From Henckelia pumila (Eukaryota > Streptophyta > Magnoliopsida > Lamiales > Gesneriaceae), in contig NW_027331831.1 of the NCBI RefSeq assembly GCF_033568475.1, positions 8,866,001 to 8,930,000 on the forward strand: a stretch of 64,000 nucleotides of DNA, in the 5' to 3' direction. The translations under genes and the position numbers were made by a program. This document shows, in pieces, positions 48,784 to 60,846 of this stretch. The stretch's first letter is position 1, and each line of letters opens with the position of its first letter. A model generated the notes under the pieces. The model was given only the letters and a program-made list of their open reading frames with translations. It did no database searches and was not told the DNA's origin.

Positions 48784-51700
48784 GTTGGATCTCAGGCTTC
48801 TATTTTTCCACGTCAGCAGCCAGCACCACAGAGTTCTTCTGGTTATCGTCCCCAGACTCAAGGGCAGGTGTTTGCTCTGTCTCAGGAGCAGGCTACAGAG
48901 GGAAGCGATCGCATGTTGGCAGGTACCTTTCTGTTATGTGGTATTCCTGCACTTGTATTAATTGATACTGAAACATCGCATTCCTTTATTTCTAGTCTCT
49001 TTGTTAAGAGACATAGATTACCTTATGTATCATTAGATATGGATTTAGTTGTATCTACTTCGTTGGAGCAAGAGATAGTAACTAAGCGTCTAGTGATGGG
49101 TTGCCTTCTAGAGTTTGAGGGTAATGTGTTATCGGCTAACCTGATGATATTAGCGATGACAGATTTTGATTGTATTTTGGGAATAGATATGCTGACTTTG
49201 CATCACGCTACTGTGGATTGTTATCAGCGTCTGGTACACTTTCATCCGGATGAGAGTGATAGCTGGTACTTTTATGGTGAGGGTGCGCGACCTCCGATGC
49301 CACTTGTATCAGCTCTGAAGGCATGTCATGTCTTGGAGTCAGGTGGGGAGGGCTACCTCATTTATGCAGTTGATATGTCCACGAGTAGTCCGGGTATCGA
49401 TCAGCTACCGGTTGTCAGCGAGTTTTCTGATGTATTCCCTGATGAGATTCCTGGTTTTCCTCCGGTTCGAGAGGTTGAATTTGGTATTGATCTAGTACCA
49501 GGAACTACGCCTATATCCCGAGCACCTTATCGTCTAGCACCGTCAGAGATTAGAGAATTGAAACAGCAGTTACAGGATTTGCTTGATAAAGGATATATTC
49601 GTCCGAGTGTTTCTCCGTGAGGAGCACCTGTATTATTTGTCAAGAAGAAGGATGGATCGATGCGATTATGTATTGATTACAGGCAGTTGAATCGTGTCAC
49701 CATCAAGAATAAGTATCCTTTGCCGCGGATTGATGATCTGTTCGATCAATTACATGGTACTTCTGTTTACTCGAAGATAGATCTGAGATTTGGATACCAT
49801 CAGATGCGGGTACGAGACTCAGATATTTCTACGACTACTTTCAGGACCAGATATGGGCATTATGAATTTCTGGTGATGCCATTCGGTTTAACGAATGCAC
49901 CGACAGTCTTCATGAATCTGATGAATCAGATATTTCGAGAGTATCTGGATAGATTTGTCATCGTTTTCATTGATGATATTCTTGTCTATTCTCATGACAA
50001 GGATGAGCATGCACAGCATCTAAGGATTGTTTTACAGACGTTACGAGATAAGTAGCTGTATGCGAAATTGAGCAAGTGTGAATTTTGGCTTGATCGGGTA
50101 GTGTTTCTCGGTCATGTGATTTCTAGTGAAGGAATATCTGTTGATCCTAGTAAGATAGAGGCAGTGCTGAACTGGTCTCGTCCGACGACGGTTGCTGAGA
50201 TTCGTAGTTTCTTGGGTCTAGCGGGATATTACCGTCGGTTCATCGAGAATTTTTCACAGTTGGCCAGGCCTTTGACTCAGCTTACTCGAAAAAAAGTTTC
50301 CTTCATATGGTCCTCGGATTGTGAGGAGTCATTTCACGAGCTGCGTAGATGTCTTACTACTGCACCTGTGCTAGCTCTACCTTCTGGATCAGGAGGTTAT
50401 GTTGTCTATACTGATGCCTCTGGTCAGGGGTTAGGATGTGTTCTGACACAGCATGGACATGTTATTGCCTACTTCTCGACAGTTGAAGATACATGAGAAT
50501 AATTATCCAGTGCATGATCTCGATGTTGGAAAACGGTGTTCAGATCAATTAGAATTTATACTCGGTGCAGCGAAAGTTTAAAAATTTTATTTTATTAATA
50601 TGGAACGATTCCATATCTGGGTATCAAAACTTTTACGATTAAATTTGTGTAAGTAAAATAAATAATCACAATTAAATATTTTACCTTTGTCAAGCAAAAG
50701 CTTGATTGTGGACTCCAACAGAATTTAATCTGCTCTTTTTGTAAATCCCGGGAACTGATGGCGTCACGATCTTTCTACGGAATTAGGTCCACGAATGAAA
50801 ACAGAAACCCTCTGATTGACTGCACTAGAAATCATTCAGAAGTTTGCGTAGAGAATAAACAGATATGATCTGTTAATTCAGAATTGTAATTTTTCACAAA
50901 AATCACAAGACTGAATTTTCTCCGAAAAGGGACAAGGATTTTCGAAAAACCCTTAGAAAATAATATGTGGTGTTTTCGAAAATTCTAATAATTAATTGCA
51001 TGCAATTTTCGAACACTGCACATATATTTATAGATAATTTCTAGTTATAATTGTATCAGGACTCTAACTCCTTAAAGCCCACAATCCATAACTTAAGCCC
51101 AACAAGCCAAGCCCGTTGTTATAGAAATTAATATAAAATTCATCGTGACTCCGATTGATAAACTAATTTCACCAATGTGCACAGAAACCATTTCTGCATC
51201 TTTTAGAGTCAAGATAATTTTTCTGAATCCGAATTCAGTGATTTCCAAAAATGCCCATCCCTATGTCATTTTAGGAAATTCCACTCCCTTTAGTTAAGAA
51301 GTCCAACTTCTCTTTCATTAAATTTAACTCTTTAAATTTAACTATCTCTACTGGGTTTTAGTAATCCATTACTTGTGTAACCCTCAATGGTTCAGGAATA
51401 CAGCTAGCCGTGGGCTCACAACTCCTTGTGACTCGGAACAACAATTTCCGACTTACCCATCGAATCATGGTAAGAGCGCCTAGCAACATCGCCCCATGAT
51501 TCCCTAGGTATTACTGATAGTGCCTGCAAGAATCAGTAGATTTTGGTTAGCGTACAGTACGGTCCCTTCAACCATATATTCCGATCGAATCAACAACCAT
51601 TGGTATATCGAGAGTCGTTCGAGATTCGATAACTATGCATAACATCTTGGAGATCAAATAGTGACATCGCATGTATTACTAGGAAAACTCATTAACCTAA

Positions 51701-54165
51701 AACACATCATGTACTCTGGTCAGAGATTCATCACACTAATATCTCCTCAGATCGCATAGGATATCCACACTCGCAAGAATGTGGTGAATCCTTGACAACA
51801 AAGCATCGACTCCTATATGTGTCGTAACTGTACCCAATCCCGACACATGATGACCCCAATAGAGTCGGTAAACGAGTCAAAGCACAGTACTAGCATATAG
51901 AGTCTCAATGATGTTTCAAGTAATAAGGACTAATGGTGTACAACCAAAACCGCGGACTTTTTCCACTCGATAAGTGATAACCACTTGGAAAGTCCGAATA
52001 TGGTAGTTCGATCATTCATCATATGAATATCCATTTGCATGCTTTGAACATCTCTATGTTCCATACCAATGAAACGTGGTACTCGGCATCGCAAATGCTA
52101 GTCTCAATCTCGAGCGATCCTTATCCTTATTTGCGGACGACTCAATTGACTAGGAACAGTTTAGAATATACAGTGAATATAAGATGTGTTTCATGATAGC
52201 CATCCCCATGTGCTACCACATCTTACATACACTATAGTATATTCAAGGTCTTTATCAAAACAACAATAGTATATCATAATATAACATTATGAAGAAAGAT
52301 AAAGTCAATGTCATTATAAAAGTGTAAATTATATTAAACAAAAGATTGTTTTACATAGAGTCATAAAAGCCTTTAGCCACAAGTTGGCTAACCGGGCACC
52401 CACTCTTTCACTCGAGTTAGCCGCCATTGTATTTGCGCTCAAGACTTGGAGGCATTATCTTTATGGCGAGAAATTTGAGATATTTACGGATCATAAGAGT
52501 TTGAAGTATTTATTTACTCAGGCGGAGTTGAATATGCGACAGAGACGCTGGATGGATCTTCTGAAAGATTATGATTGTGAAATCAAATATCATCCAGGTT
52601 CTGCCAATCTTACTACTGATGCCTTGAGTCGGCAGGTTAGACTTTCTGCACTTCAGACTAATGAAATATCTCATATGATTCAAGAGTGTTGTTCATTGAG
52701 TTTTACACTCAAGCACAAGAAAGGGAGGAATGAGATTCGATTGTATACTATTCTATCTGAGCCAGCATTGTATTCTCGAATCAGAGATGCTCAGATATCT
52801 GATGTTAAGACTCAGCATTTGGCACGTCTAGCCAATGGAGTTAATACATCTGGATTCCATTTTCAGGCAGAAGGTTTATTGTGCTTATCGAATCGGTTGG
52901 TTGTACCTAATGTCGCGGAGCTCAGGAATGATATTCTTTCTCAAGCTCACAGGAGTAGATTGTCAGTTCATCCTGGAAGCATGAAAATGTATAAGGACTT
53001 GCGAACTAGATTCTGGTGGAAAGGGATGAAGCGAAGTGTGTATCAATTTGTTTCTAGATGTTTGGTTTGTCAACAGGTCAAGGCTGAACATCGACGACCA
53101 GGTGGATTACTGCAGAATCTTGAGATTCCCGAATGGAAGTGGGAGCACGTGACTATGGATTTTGTCACCCATTTGCCTATGACTACACGTCAGTGTGATG
53201 CTATCTGGGTTGTCGTTGACCGTTTGACGAAATCAGCACACTTTATTCCTTACAACCTGGAGTATTCTTATGATCGCATGACACGCTTATACATCCAGGA
53301 GATAGTGCGATTGCATGGGATTCCAGTGAGCATAGTTAGTGATAGAGACCCGCGATTTACCTTACGTTTTTGGGGTAGTTTTCAGCAGGCGTTGGGCACC
53401 ACTCTGAGTTTGAGCACTGCATATCATCCGGACACTGATGGGCAGTCAGAGCGCACTATTCGTACGCTGAAGGATATGCTACGTTCTTCTGTTATGGATT
53501 TTGGCTTATCTTGGCAGGATCAATTACCTTTGATTGAATTTGCCTACAATAACAGTTATCATCGTAGTATTAATATGGCACCTTTCGAGGCATTGTACGG
53601 TCGACGGTGTCGTACTCCGTTATTCTGGGATGAAGTCAGGGAACGGCGAGTCGAGGGTCCTAATTGGTGCAGCAGATTGTAAAAAAGGTAGATTTGATCA
53701 AACATAGGATCAAAGTTGCTCAAGATAGACAAGCCAGTTATGCTAATATTCACCGCAGGCCACTTCAGTTTGAGCCTGGTGATGAGATTCGGTGTGAAAG
53801 GCAAGTTATCTCCTCGTTTCATTGGGCCTTTCCAGATACTGGAGAAGATCGGAGATGTTGCATATCGTCTGGCATTACCGCCAAATCTTTCCAGTATACA
53901 TAATGTTTTTCATGTGTCGTTGCTTCGACAGTACATAGCTGATGAATCTCATGTGATTCAGTCTACTGATATTCAGCTAGAGCCAGATCTGTCTTTTGTT
54001 GAACGACCAATCCGTATCCTAGACAGGAAGGAGAAAGTTCTTCGGAACAAGACTATACCACTTGTGATGGTACAGTGGCAGCGCCGAGGCGTTGAAGAAG
54101 CAACTTGGGAAACTGAGAGTCGTATGCAAGCGGAATATCCTGAGTTGTTTGCTTTGTACTTTTAA
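48784..54165 (+). pseudogene. Gypsy pol remains: protease, RT, RNase H, integrase, chromodomain-like tail
   Basis: In order: a protease with LIDTETSHSFIS, where the family normally has a DTGA/DTGS-type site, so it is altered. Next is RT with [38 protein letters not shown] and FIDDILVYS. RNase H starts with [13 protein letters not shown]. The insertion at 50524-52410 comes next, then the rest of RNase H ([17 protein letters not shown]). Integrase has [33 protein letters not shown], then [18 protein letters not shown] and [11 protein letters not shown] (D, D, E). Last is the chromodomain-like tail ending EYPELFALYF. Stops lie at 49618-49620 and 50053-50055, with frame breaks just before the insertion and near 53680-53716. 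Confidence 0.9.
50524..52410 (-). mobile_element. Copia-type solo LTR (1,887 bp) inserted in Gypsy RNase H
   Basis: Plus-strand reading starts TGTTGGAAAACGGTGTTC and ends CACTCTTTCA. It is flanked by CTCGA on both sides (50519-50523 and 52411-52415), a perfect 5-bp duplication. Removing it with one copy rejoins the RNase H codons Asp-Leu-Glu-Leu-Ala-Ala. On the minus strand it starts TGAAAGAGTGGGTGCCCGG and ends CACCGTTTTCCAACA, the usual polarity of SIRE-like plant Copia LTRs. A minus-strand TATA-like stretch (CTATAAATATATGTGC, about 51024-51039) supports that direction. Lineage is from memory of such LTRs, not a search. Confidence 0.88.
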
Positions 54166-54273
54166 TTTACCATGTAAGATGTAATTACAGTTATTGTAAT
54201 AAAACATGGTTTGATGTTTCATATTGTTATCTTGATTTGTCTTTAGATGTTATTTCGCGGACGAAATGTCTAA

Positions 54274-54285
54274 AGGTGGGGAGAA
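54274..54285 (+). other. Polypurine tract of the Gypsy element
   Basis: AGGTGGGGAGAA directly precedes the 3' LTR. Confidence 0.8.
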
Positions 54286-55754
54286 TGTAGTAACCCATAA
54301 ACTATTTTAAGATAATAATATATTAAATATGATTAAGGGTTGGTAATTAACCAATTCCGAGGTTCAGTCGGACTTTAGAATTAAGAATTTAAATTTCATG
54401 TTTCTGAGTCAGTTCGGACAATCCGAAGATAACTTCGAACGACCCGAACTCGACCATCGGGGGCTCCGAAGGTGAGATTGTTGACTTCGGAGTTAAGGCA
54501 CGTTCGGACGATCCGAAGAGGACTTCGGACGGCCCGAACTCCCTTGTGCCAAGCAAGAAGGATTACTCAGCATGGTGTTTTGACAAGTGTCGGATTTAGG
54601 CCACTTCGAACGACCCGAAAAGACGTTCGGACGGTCCGAACTTGACGTGTCTCGCATGCAGACAGTGAGTTGGAACGGAGATCCGAACTCGTCCGGAAAT
54701 TTTCCTATAAATAGGGCTCGTTCGATTTAATTTTGAAATACGAATTTCCGAGTTTCCTTCTACAGTTATATAGTGTGAGATATACACTTGAGGGCCCTAT
54801 CGGTTATAATAGAGTTCTGGAATAACCAAGGTATGGTTATAGTCATCCGGGACTAGCGACTCCAAAGGGCTAACTACGGACCAAGGTATGGTCCGGGAAT
54901 CTATTTTAAGTTTTGGGAGTACTTATTAGCTTAGTTAAGACTTATAGAACTTGTGTAGTGATACAGTGAACTTTTGAATATAGGCTTGGAACCTAGGATC
55001 CTACTTTACTTGAACTAGCCTAGAGGTACGTACACATTGACTGAGATTGCCAGCGAGTATACATGTTTATATGTTGCATTTATTTGGAATTATTATATGG
55101 CATGATATATGATTTACCGCTTTCTATATTCATATGTCATGTGCATATACACGTTGAGCCTATACCTTGTTATACCTGACTATAGAGCCGCTCAGCTCTA
55201 TACTCGATAATCTGTCACTGAGAGTACCGCGACGGCGGGGGCATTTATGTCTGTCTACTCTAGTGTACTAGACGAGTGTGGTTGCACCTAGAGGTTGATC
55301 CGTGCGGTGGCAGCACTCATGTGGCGCCGGTACTGAGCATGATTTTCGGATGACCCGTTACCAGTCATCATATTGCACGAATCATATATTTACGTGTACT
55401 CATGTTTATGTACTGTGCGTTAGCGCTCACGTCCTAGTTGTTATCTTGGACACCCTATTACATGGGGCAGGTCGCAGGATGGACGGAGCTGGTAGTTCAA
55501 GGCAGGACTAGGGAGCAGGAGCCTTGAGGATTTTATTATACAGCAGGATTCGATATAGCTGTATAATGTTTACTGTTTAAGTTTTCGATTTGGTTGTATC
55601 ACTACAGATTTAAGCCTAGATTTTATTACTAAGCTGATATGTATTTTATGGTTTTGTTTCCGCATGTTTTACTCTGTTAAGTTATTTTGCTGTATTAAGT
55701 TTAATGCATCTATTAGTTGTCAGTTAGTAGGTGATACCATGCAGGGTCACTACA
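54286..55754 (+). repeat. 3' LTR of the Gypsy element
   Basis: 1,469 bp, matching 46248-47738. The main length change is loss of about 22 bp within the last palindromes of the array (near 54677). Confidence 0.93.
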
Positions 55755-56066
55755 ATGGAGATATGAAATATTTGATTGAGATTATTTAATGAATATGTCT
55801 TATTAAAAATCTGTTTAAAAATTTAAAAAAAATTAAATTTCGAAGGTACAGCGCTGGGGCGCTGCAAATTTTTTTATTTTTTTAAAAAATAGCACGGGTT
55901 AGCCCGGACCCTGAACCGGCGGTTAACCGGACCCGGACCCGGACCGGAACCGCCGGTTCACCGACCCGGACCGAAACCGGCCATTGGCGGGCCGGTTAAG
56001 GGTTGGCTAAAAGCCAACTCGGACCCGACGGGTCCGACCCAGACCGTGGCCAGGTCTACTATGAGC

Positions 56067-57477
56067 CATAGCACAAAAGGATGCGTTATCATCTTAGTTT
56101 TTCCTCGGCACACAATGCCAATAAGCTTGGGCTTGACCGCTTTCTTAAACATGCTCCTACAGGTCGAATCAAACAAGACCATTAGATACATGCTAAAGTT
56201 ACGTAATCAAACTTACATGCCAAAATATAGTTTCAAAGACTATTTTTCAAGATCAACAAGAGTCACAAGACCCATCAATTATGGCTTTTAATTTTTGAAA
56301 AAATAGCACCGTAGAGCACGTCATTTACACTATACCGTGTTTTTCCTAATAATAGAATATGTTATTCGTGCAAAACACTAATGTTGTACCATATTTAACA
56401 TGCACAACTTTTAGCTTCAATCTAGGTAATTTTCCGCTCCGATTTGGATACTCTGACCACCGATCTAGAAAACCGAAATGTTGTAGTGTCCAAAATCTCC
56501 GGTATGAACCTTTAAACCCCTCATTTATCCCGAAAAAGAATAATATATATGGTATATGTTAATGGTATAACAATTATTTAATACTTAAATATATTTTTAA
56601 TTTAGTAAGTGGCACGTTAGTCAAAATTTTATAAGTTCAAGAATATATTAACTTACTGATTTTTTTATATAATAATTAGGAGCTTCACACGTGTCAGGAA
56701 TATTATATTTATGCTTTGCCGCGTTGGCAAAGTGGAATTGGTAAAAATTGTGAAGAACGAGGTTTCTATTAAATTAAAATATGTATGTACGAACGATATA
56801 CTATATATATGTATATGGCATAAAAAAATTAATTGGACCACTGTAAAAGGAGGGTCAAACGAAGTAATGGAAACTGTGGGAATAGGCAAAGGCGTGCTCT
56901 ACTTTCTTGGGATCAAGGCCACACGGTTGCAAATTTTCTATCATTTAAATCATTAAAATAAAATAAAAGACTACTTATTTTTTCTTTGGCCTATGCATCC
57001 AACATAAAATATAATTTTGTATGTTGTAAAAATATTTTGTGAAATACAGTGATGTTAAGAGTTTTTTTTTTATTTAAAGTTAAATTTTGGGTTTCAATTT
57101 CTTGTTATATTTTGTTTTTTTTTTAATTTTAGAAAACGGGTTTTTTGAGAAAAAAAAAATGGTTTGAGAGCTAGTTAGCTAGTGTTAAGCACAAAATTTT
57201 TATAATACAATATATAATGTATTTGGTAATATAAACTAATACAAGCAAGCAATTCCTTGAAAAACATTTAATGACATACATATTGAAGTTGGTGTACATA
57301 ATTCAAAGTATACACTGCAAAATATACATCTAATATTTTTTCATATTGAATATTTCGTGAGAGATTATCTATCTATAAAGTTTTATTCTACACATGGTGA
57401 GATATCCATAGACTATATATATGTTTATATCATGTGCGACATAGATTTACTCTATGCAATTTGATGTTATTAATATC
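56067..57477. other. Flank of the hAT element, intergenic
   Basis: 56067 to about 56340 may be the other part of the relict Copia LTR seen at 40098-40829. The rest is AT-rich with no gene. Confidence 0.4.
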
Positions 57478-57481
57478 TTAA

Positions 57482-57878
57482 AGCACCGTTGGGTTTGAGA
57501 TATATGGTATAAGTAATATATAGATAAGTAGTATAATGCAATAAAATTAAATAAGAAATAATAATTGAAATAATAGTTAAAATAATATTGGATTTGATTG
57601 ATTGATTATGGTTTATTTGATTTGATTAAATGTTATATAAAAATATTAAATGACTATTTTGTCCTTTTAATAATAAATAAAATAAAATTTATATTATTTA
57701 TAAAGGGTAATATAGTAATTTGAATCCAATGATTTTATTGATGTGAGATAAATAATTAATGATTTGATTGATGTAAAATAAATAGTAAATATATGGATAA
57801 ATAATATGATGAGAAGAACGTGAGATGAGATGAGATGACTTATACATATATTAGTAATACGGTGAAAAGAACGGTGCC
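57482..57878. mobile_element. Tourist-like (PIF/Harbinger) MITE (397 bp)
   Basis: Ends AGCACCGTTGGG and AACGGTGCC share an inverted GCACCGTT. TAA on both sides (57479-57481 and 57879-57881) is the 3-bp duplication of PIF/Harbinger elements. A diverged copy in opposite orientation lies at 27265-27575. Confidence 0.75.
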
Positions 57879-57881
57879 TAA

Positions 57882-58250
57882 GTTTAAATTTGATGGCCTA
57901 AAAGAAACCACAACTTTATTTTCATGTTGAAAAACACCCCTTTTTGACTACCGAATATATTTTGGAATATCACTGGAAAGGTAGCATGGAACATATACAA
58001 GAATATACTAACTTTACATGTAGATGCATGATAAAATATATATATCTTAATTGTCTATAAATTTTCAATTAATTAATATGAAAAGTAATACAAAAGAAAC
58101 TTTAAACTATGGATCACAAGCACCATAATCTCATGACACTTTTATTCCTCCGGACTAAACATATATCAATCAAAACGCTAGCAAATCACATGAAACACCT
58201 CTAGTATATTATTTGAACCTACTTCGACTGTCTATGAAGTTTCATTCAAT
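57882..58250. other. 3' flank of the cysteine endopeptidase gene
   Basis: The part next to 58250 is probably 3' UTR. No other feature recognised. Confidence 0.5.
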
Positions 58251-59600
58251 CTAAAGTTCATCTTTTGCTGCTGATTTAGGATCATCTGATGATAATTTGA
58301 TCGGATATGAAGCCTCCATAGCAATCCCACACAGCCCTTCTTTCGCTTCCACGTCCCGTTGCATCCTTATGTATCCTTGTTCGCCCCACTCCGGCCCCCA
58401 AGAATTCCTCACTATCCAGTATTTAGTCCCATCTAGAGTTGTCCCGTATCCAACTACGGCCACCCCGTGGTCAAGCTCCGTGCCGCAGTTTCCGGTGAAA
58501 ACGCCCTAAAATTAATCGAATACCACGTGCATAAATTAGTTATAAGATTAATTCTGTTTCTGTTATGTATTGATCCATAGCGAAACATTTTCTAAGTCAT
58601 ATATATTTACCTCTGAGTAGAACTGCATATCGGTGCCACTAGCATCGATTGCAACAGACACAGGCTGGTTTGCAACGGCTTTCATCAGCGCGTTTTCGTC
58701 GTTTGGTGGCACGTTTTCGTGCCCATCGATCGTCACGACGGGTGCATTCATCTACAATAAAGATAAGATGGAACTAAATCCCATAGGTTGATTTCTTGAT
58801 ATTTCAAGAAGTAGAAAAAAAAATGAATTCACCTTTGCTACATCACATTTGCCATCTCTAGCTTTGTAAGGATACATGTTTTCCGCGGTTAGGCCGCCGT
58901 GTGTCGTGATGAAGTCGTACGCGTCCGCCATTAGCCCGCCATTGCAGCCGGAGTTATCCTTTTCACGATCACAATCAACCAGTTCTTGCTCGGACAAAGA
59001 CACTAATCGACCTGTTCTAATCTTGTTTATCCCTTCAACTCCAACCACAGTAGAAAACGCCCAACAACTACCTACATATATAATCGAAACAAAAAAGCTC
59101 CATTTCAATCGTAAATAGGCCGAAAACGGAGCGATGAAAAATCCGAAAAACGTACCACATTGGCCTTGATTCTTGACACCAGAGACTGCACCTTGCTTCC
59201 TCCAATCAACTGATGCAGGCAGAGTACTATCGGCCTTCCCGTGCATGAACCCGGTGCTAGGCCGACTCCCTCGAATCGCCCTGCGGTGCTTGACGTTCGA
59301 GCTGTAGGAGTTTCTGAATTCGTGGTTTGTCACATCAGCAAACTCGTTGAGTTTCAGCTTGTAAGGCTTATCCATCTGATTCACTAAGTGAATGTGGTGC
59401 ACATTCGACTTGAACACATTGAAACGCCTCCGTTTCTCGCTCAGGTCGCGCGAAACGGTGTGATGGCTACGCCATCTCTCGTACAAGTCCCACAGGCTCT
59501 CATTGGAAGCCAAGTCTTTTTCTGTGAATTCTATGCTTTTTGCTAGTCCAATTACCATAGCCATGCAAAGGAAAACCAAAAAAAGCTTCCCAATTGCCAT
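58251..59600 (-). CDS. CEP: KDEL-tailed papain-type cysteine endopeptidase, 4 exons, 359 aa
   Basis: KDEL-tailed cysteine endopeptidases are plant C1A proteases stored in ER-derived ricinosomes and released during programmed cell death of tapetum, endosperm, nucellus or senescing tissue (known of the family). Exons on the minus strand are 59156-59600, 58833-59071, 58611-58751 and 58251-58505, with AG/GT borders and 360 codons in frame. Order: signal peptide ([19 protein letters not shown]); inhibitor propeptide with ERFNIN-type spacing (YERWRSHH to [14 protein letters not shown], then [12 protein letters not shown]); mature enzyme from about [13 protein letters not shown]. Oxyanion Gln145 and catalytic Cys151 lie in NQGQCGSCWAF, His288 in [12 protein letters not shown] and Asn309 in [11 protein letters not shown]. 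The C-terminus is KDEL. The start is the ATG at 59598-59600; the GTG codon two codons upstream is not a start. Length and residues are intact. Confidence 0.96.
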
Positions 59601-59727
59601 GATCACTAGCTATGTTTTAAATATATGATATATCAAAGTTTGAGCTGAAATTATATGTGAGTGAAGTTTAAGATAATGGGACTAAACTGAGAAGTTTGAG
59701 GATGAAAAAAGCTAACTATTGACTCTG

Positions 59728-59735
59728 TTTATAAA
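59728..59735 (-). promoter_or_regulatory. TATA box of the KDEL cysteine endopeptidase gene
   Basis: TTTATAAA on the minus strand lies about 130 bp upstream of the ATG, in an otherwise ordinary leader. Confidence 0.55.
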
Positions 59736-59739
59736 GGGG

Positions 59740-60837
59740 ATGTTATGTACTCGAGACAATTGCCCAGCAATATTAATATTAATATTCTATATGTTTTTTG
59801 GAATTGTGGCAGGAAAATTCAAGTTAATTTTAAAATTATTTTCAAATAATCTATAAACTTTGTGAGATCTTTGCAATTTACTTTGCTCGGTTTGCACATC
59901 TCTGGTTTTGGTAATGTATAACGTCAAAATTAAATCTTAATTCCTATATTTTTCGATTTTTGAGAATTCTAATTATTTTTATCTGAAACGATGGTGCTAC
60001 ATTACACATGTCGTCGATGTCAATCAACACGTACAACACCGTAGAACAAGAAAAAAGAACCAAAATTAAATTAAAAAATAACTCAAAATTAGTTGTGACT
60101 TTATCCATTTAAGTTTGTAATTTTGTGTGCAACGGAATAACAAACATAGCAAGTTTGGCATGGTGTAATGGGGTCACTTCTAAATATAGAAGTTTAATCT
60201 TTAACTGTCAACCACTTTTCCTCTACTTTAGCAAAAAGTATCTCACCTACGCAATTACAATGATGCACATGCAAGAAATTTCAGTTCACAAAGACTACAT
60301 TTTTTATTTACTAATTAATATAGTAAGATAAAAATTAGTCGACTGAGTCAATAACCTCATATTTAGATCTTGCGGAGAGGAGACAAAAAAATCTAGTTAT
60401 ATATCTAGTGTACTTCATATCTTTTGCATTTTCCCCTTATTACTGATTTTCATTTTGATAAACAATATCAGTAAATCATTATTTGTTTTTTGGGTGATGC
60501 TATAAATACACGGAAGGTTATAAGTTGGGTTACATATTGCACTTGAAATTACATAACTATTCTTGATGTATTTTGGAAAGAGATTTTTCAAATAAAGTGG
60601 ATGGATAATTTTGTAATTTCATGTGTAGTGTGTAACCCAACGTGTAACTCAATATGTACATGTATCATTTCCCTTGTTTTTATAATCAAGTCTACTCGCT
60701 AGCTATAAGTTTAGACGCAATAATAAATTGTATTAAACCTAATTGTTAATTGTCAAGTTCTAAATTAGTAAAATAATAAAAATTTAAAATATTTAGTAAT
60801 ATCCAAAATTTTGGCTAGTCGGCTAATTTATGATTCA
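59740..60837. other. Intergenic, upstream of the endopeptidase
   Basis: AT-rich; no gene recognised. Part is presumably promoter. Confidence 0.5.
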
Positions 60838-60846
60838 ACTGTCAAG

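Larger units (their letters stand above)
46248..55754 (+). mobile_element. Ty3/Gypsy LTR retrotransposon (chromovirus-like), carrying a solo LTR
   Basis: The LTRs 46248-47738 and 54286-55754 both start TGTAGTAAC and end GGGTCACTACA. A perfect 5-bp duplication ATGGA flanks the element (46243-46247 and 55755-55759). Primer site, gag with zinc knuckles, protease, RT/RNase H, integrase and polypurine tract are all present in Gypsy order. The C-terminal integrase has a chromodomain-like tail (IPLVMVQWQRRGVEEATWE). By eye the LTRs differ at roughly forty places over about 1.47 kb. The coding region has several stops and frame breaks and a 1.9-kb insertion, so it is non-autonomous. Confidence 0.95.
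40830..56058 (+). mobile_element. hAT DNA transposon, about 3.07 kb originally, carrying nested insertions
   Basis: The ends TAGACCTGGCCA (40830) and TGGCCAGGTCTA (ending 56058) are a perfect 12-bp inverted repeat. The flanking 8-mers caatgagc (40822-40829) and ctatgagc (56059-56066) match at 7 of 8, the hAT duplication length. Both subterminal regions (about 40845-41095 and 55885-56050) are GC-rich with many CCGGTTAACCGG- and GACCCGG-type words, likely transposase binding sites. Inside is a hAT transposase pseudogene. Removing the solo LTR (42245-44882), the Gypsy element (46248-55754) and one duplication copy for each leaves about 3,074 bp, a normal size for a compact autonomous hAT. Confidence 0.9.

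Noticed and set aside
59598..59606. Start of the cysteine endopeptidase two codons further upstream
   Set aside because: That codon is GTG; the first ATG is at 59598-59600 and begins the signal peptide.
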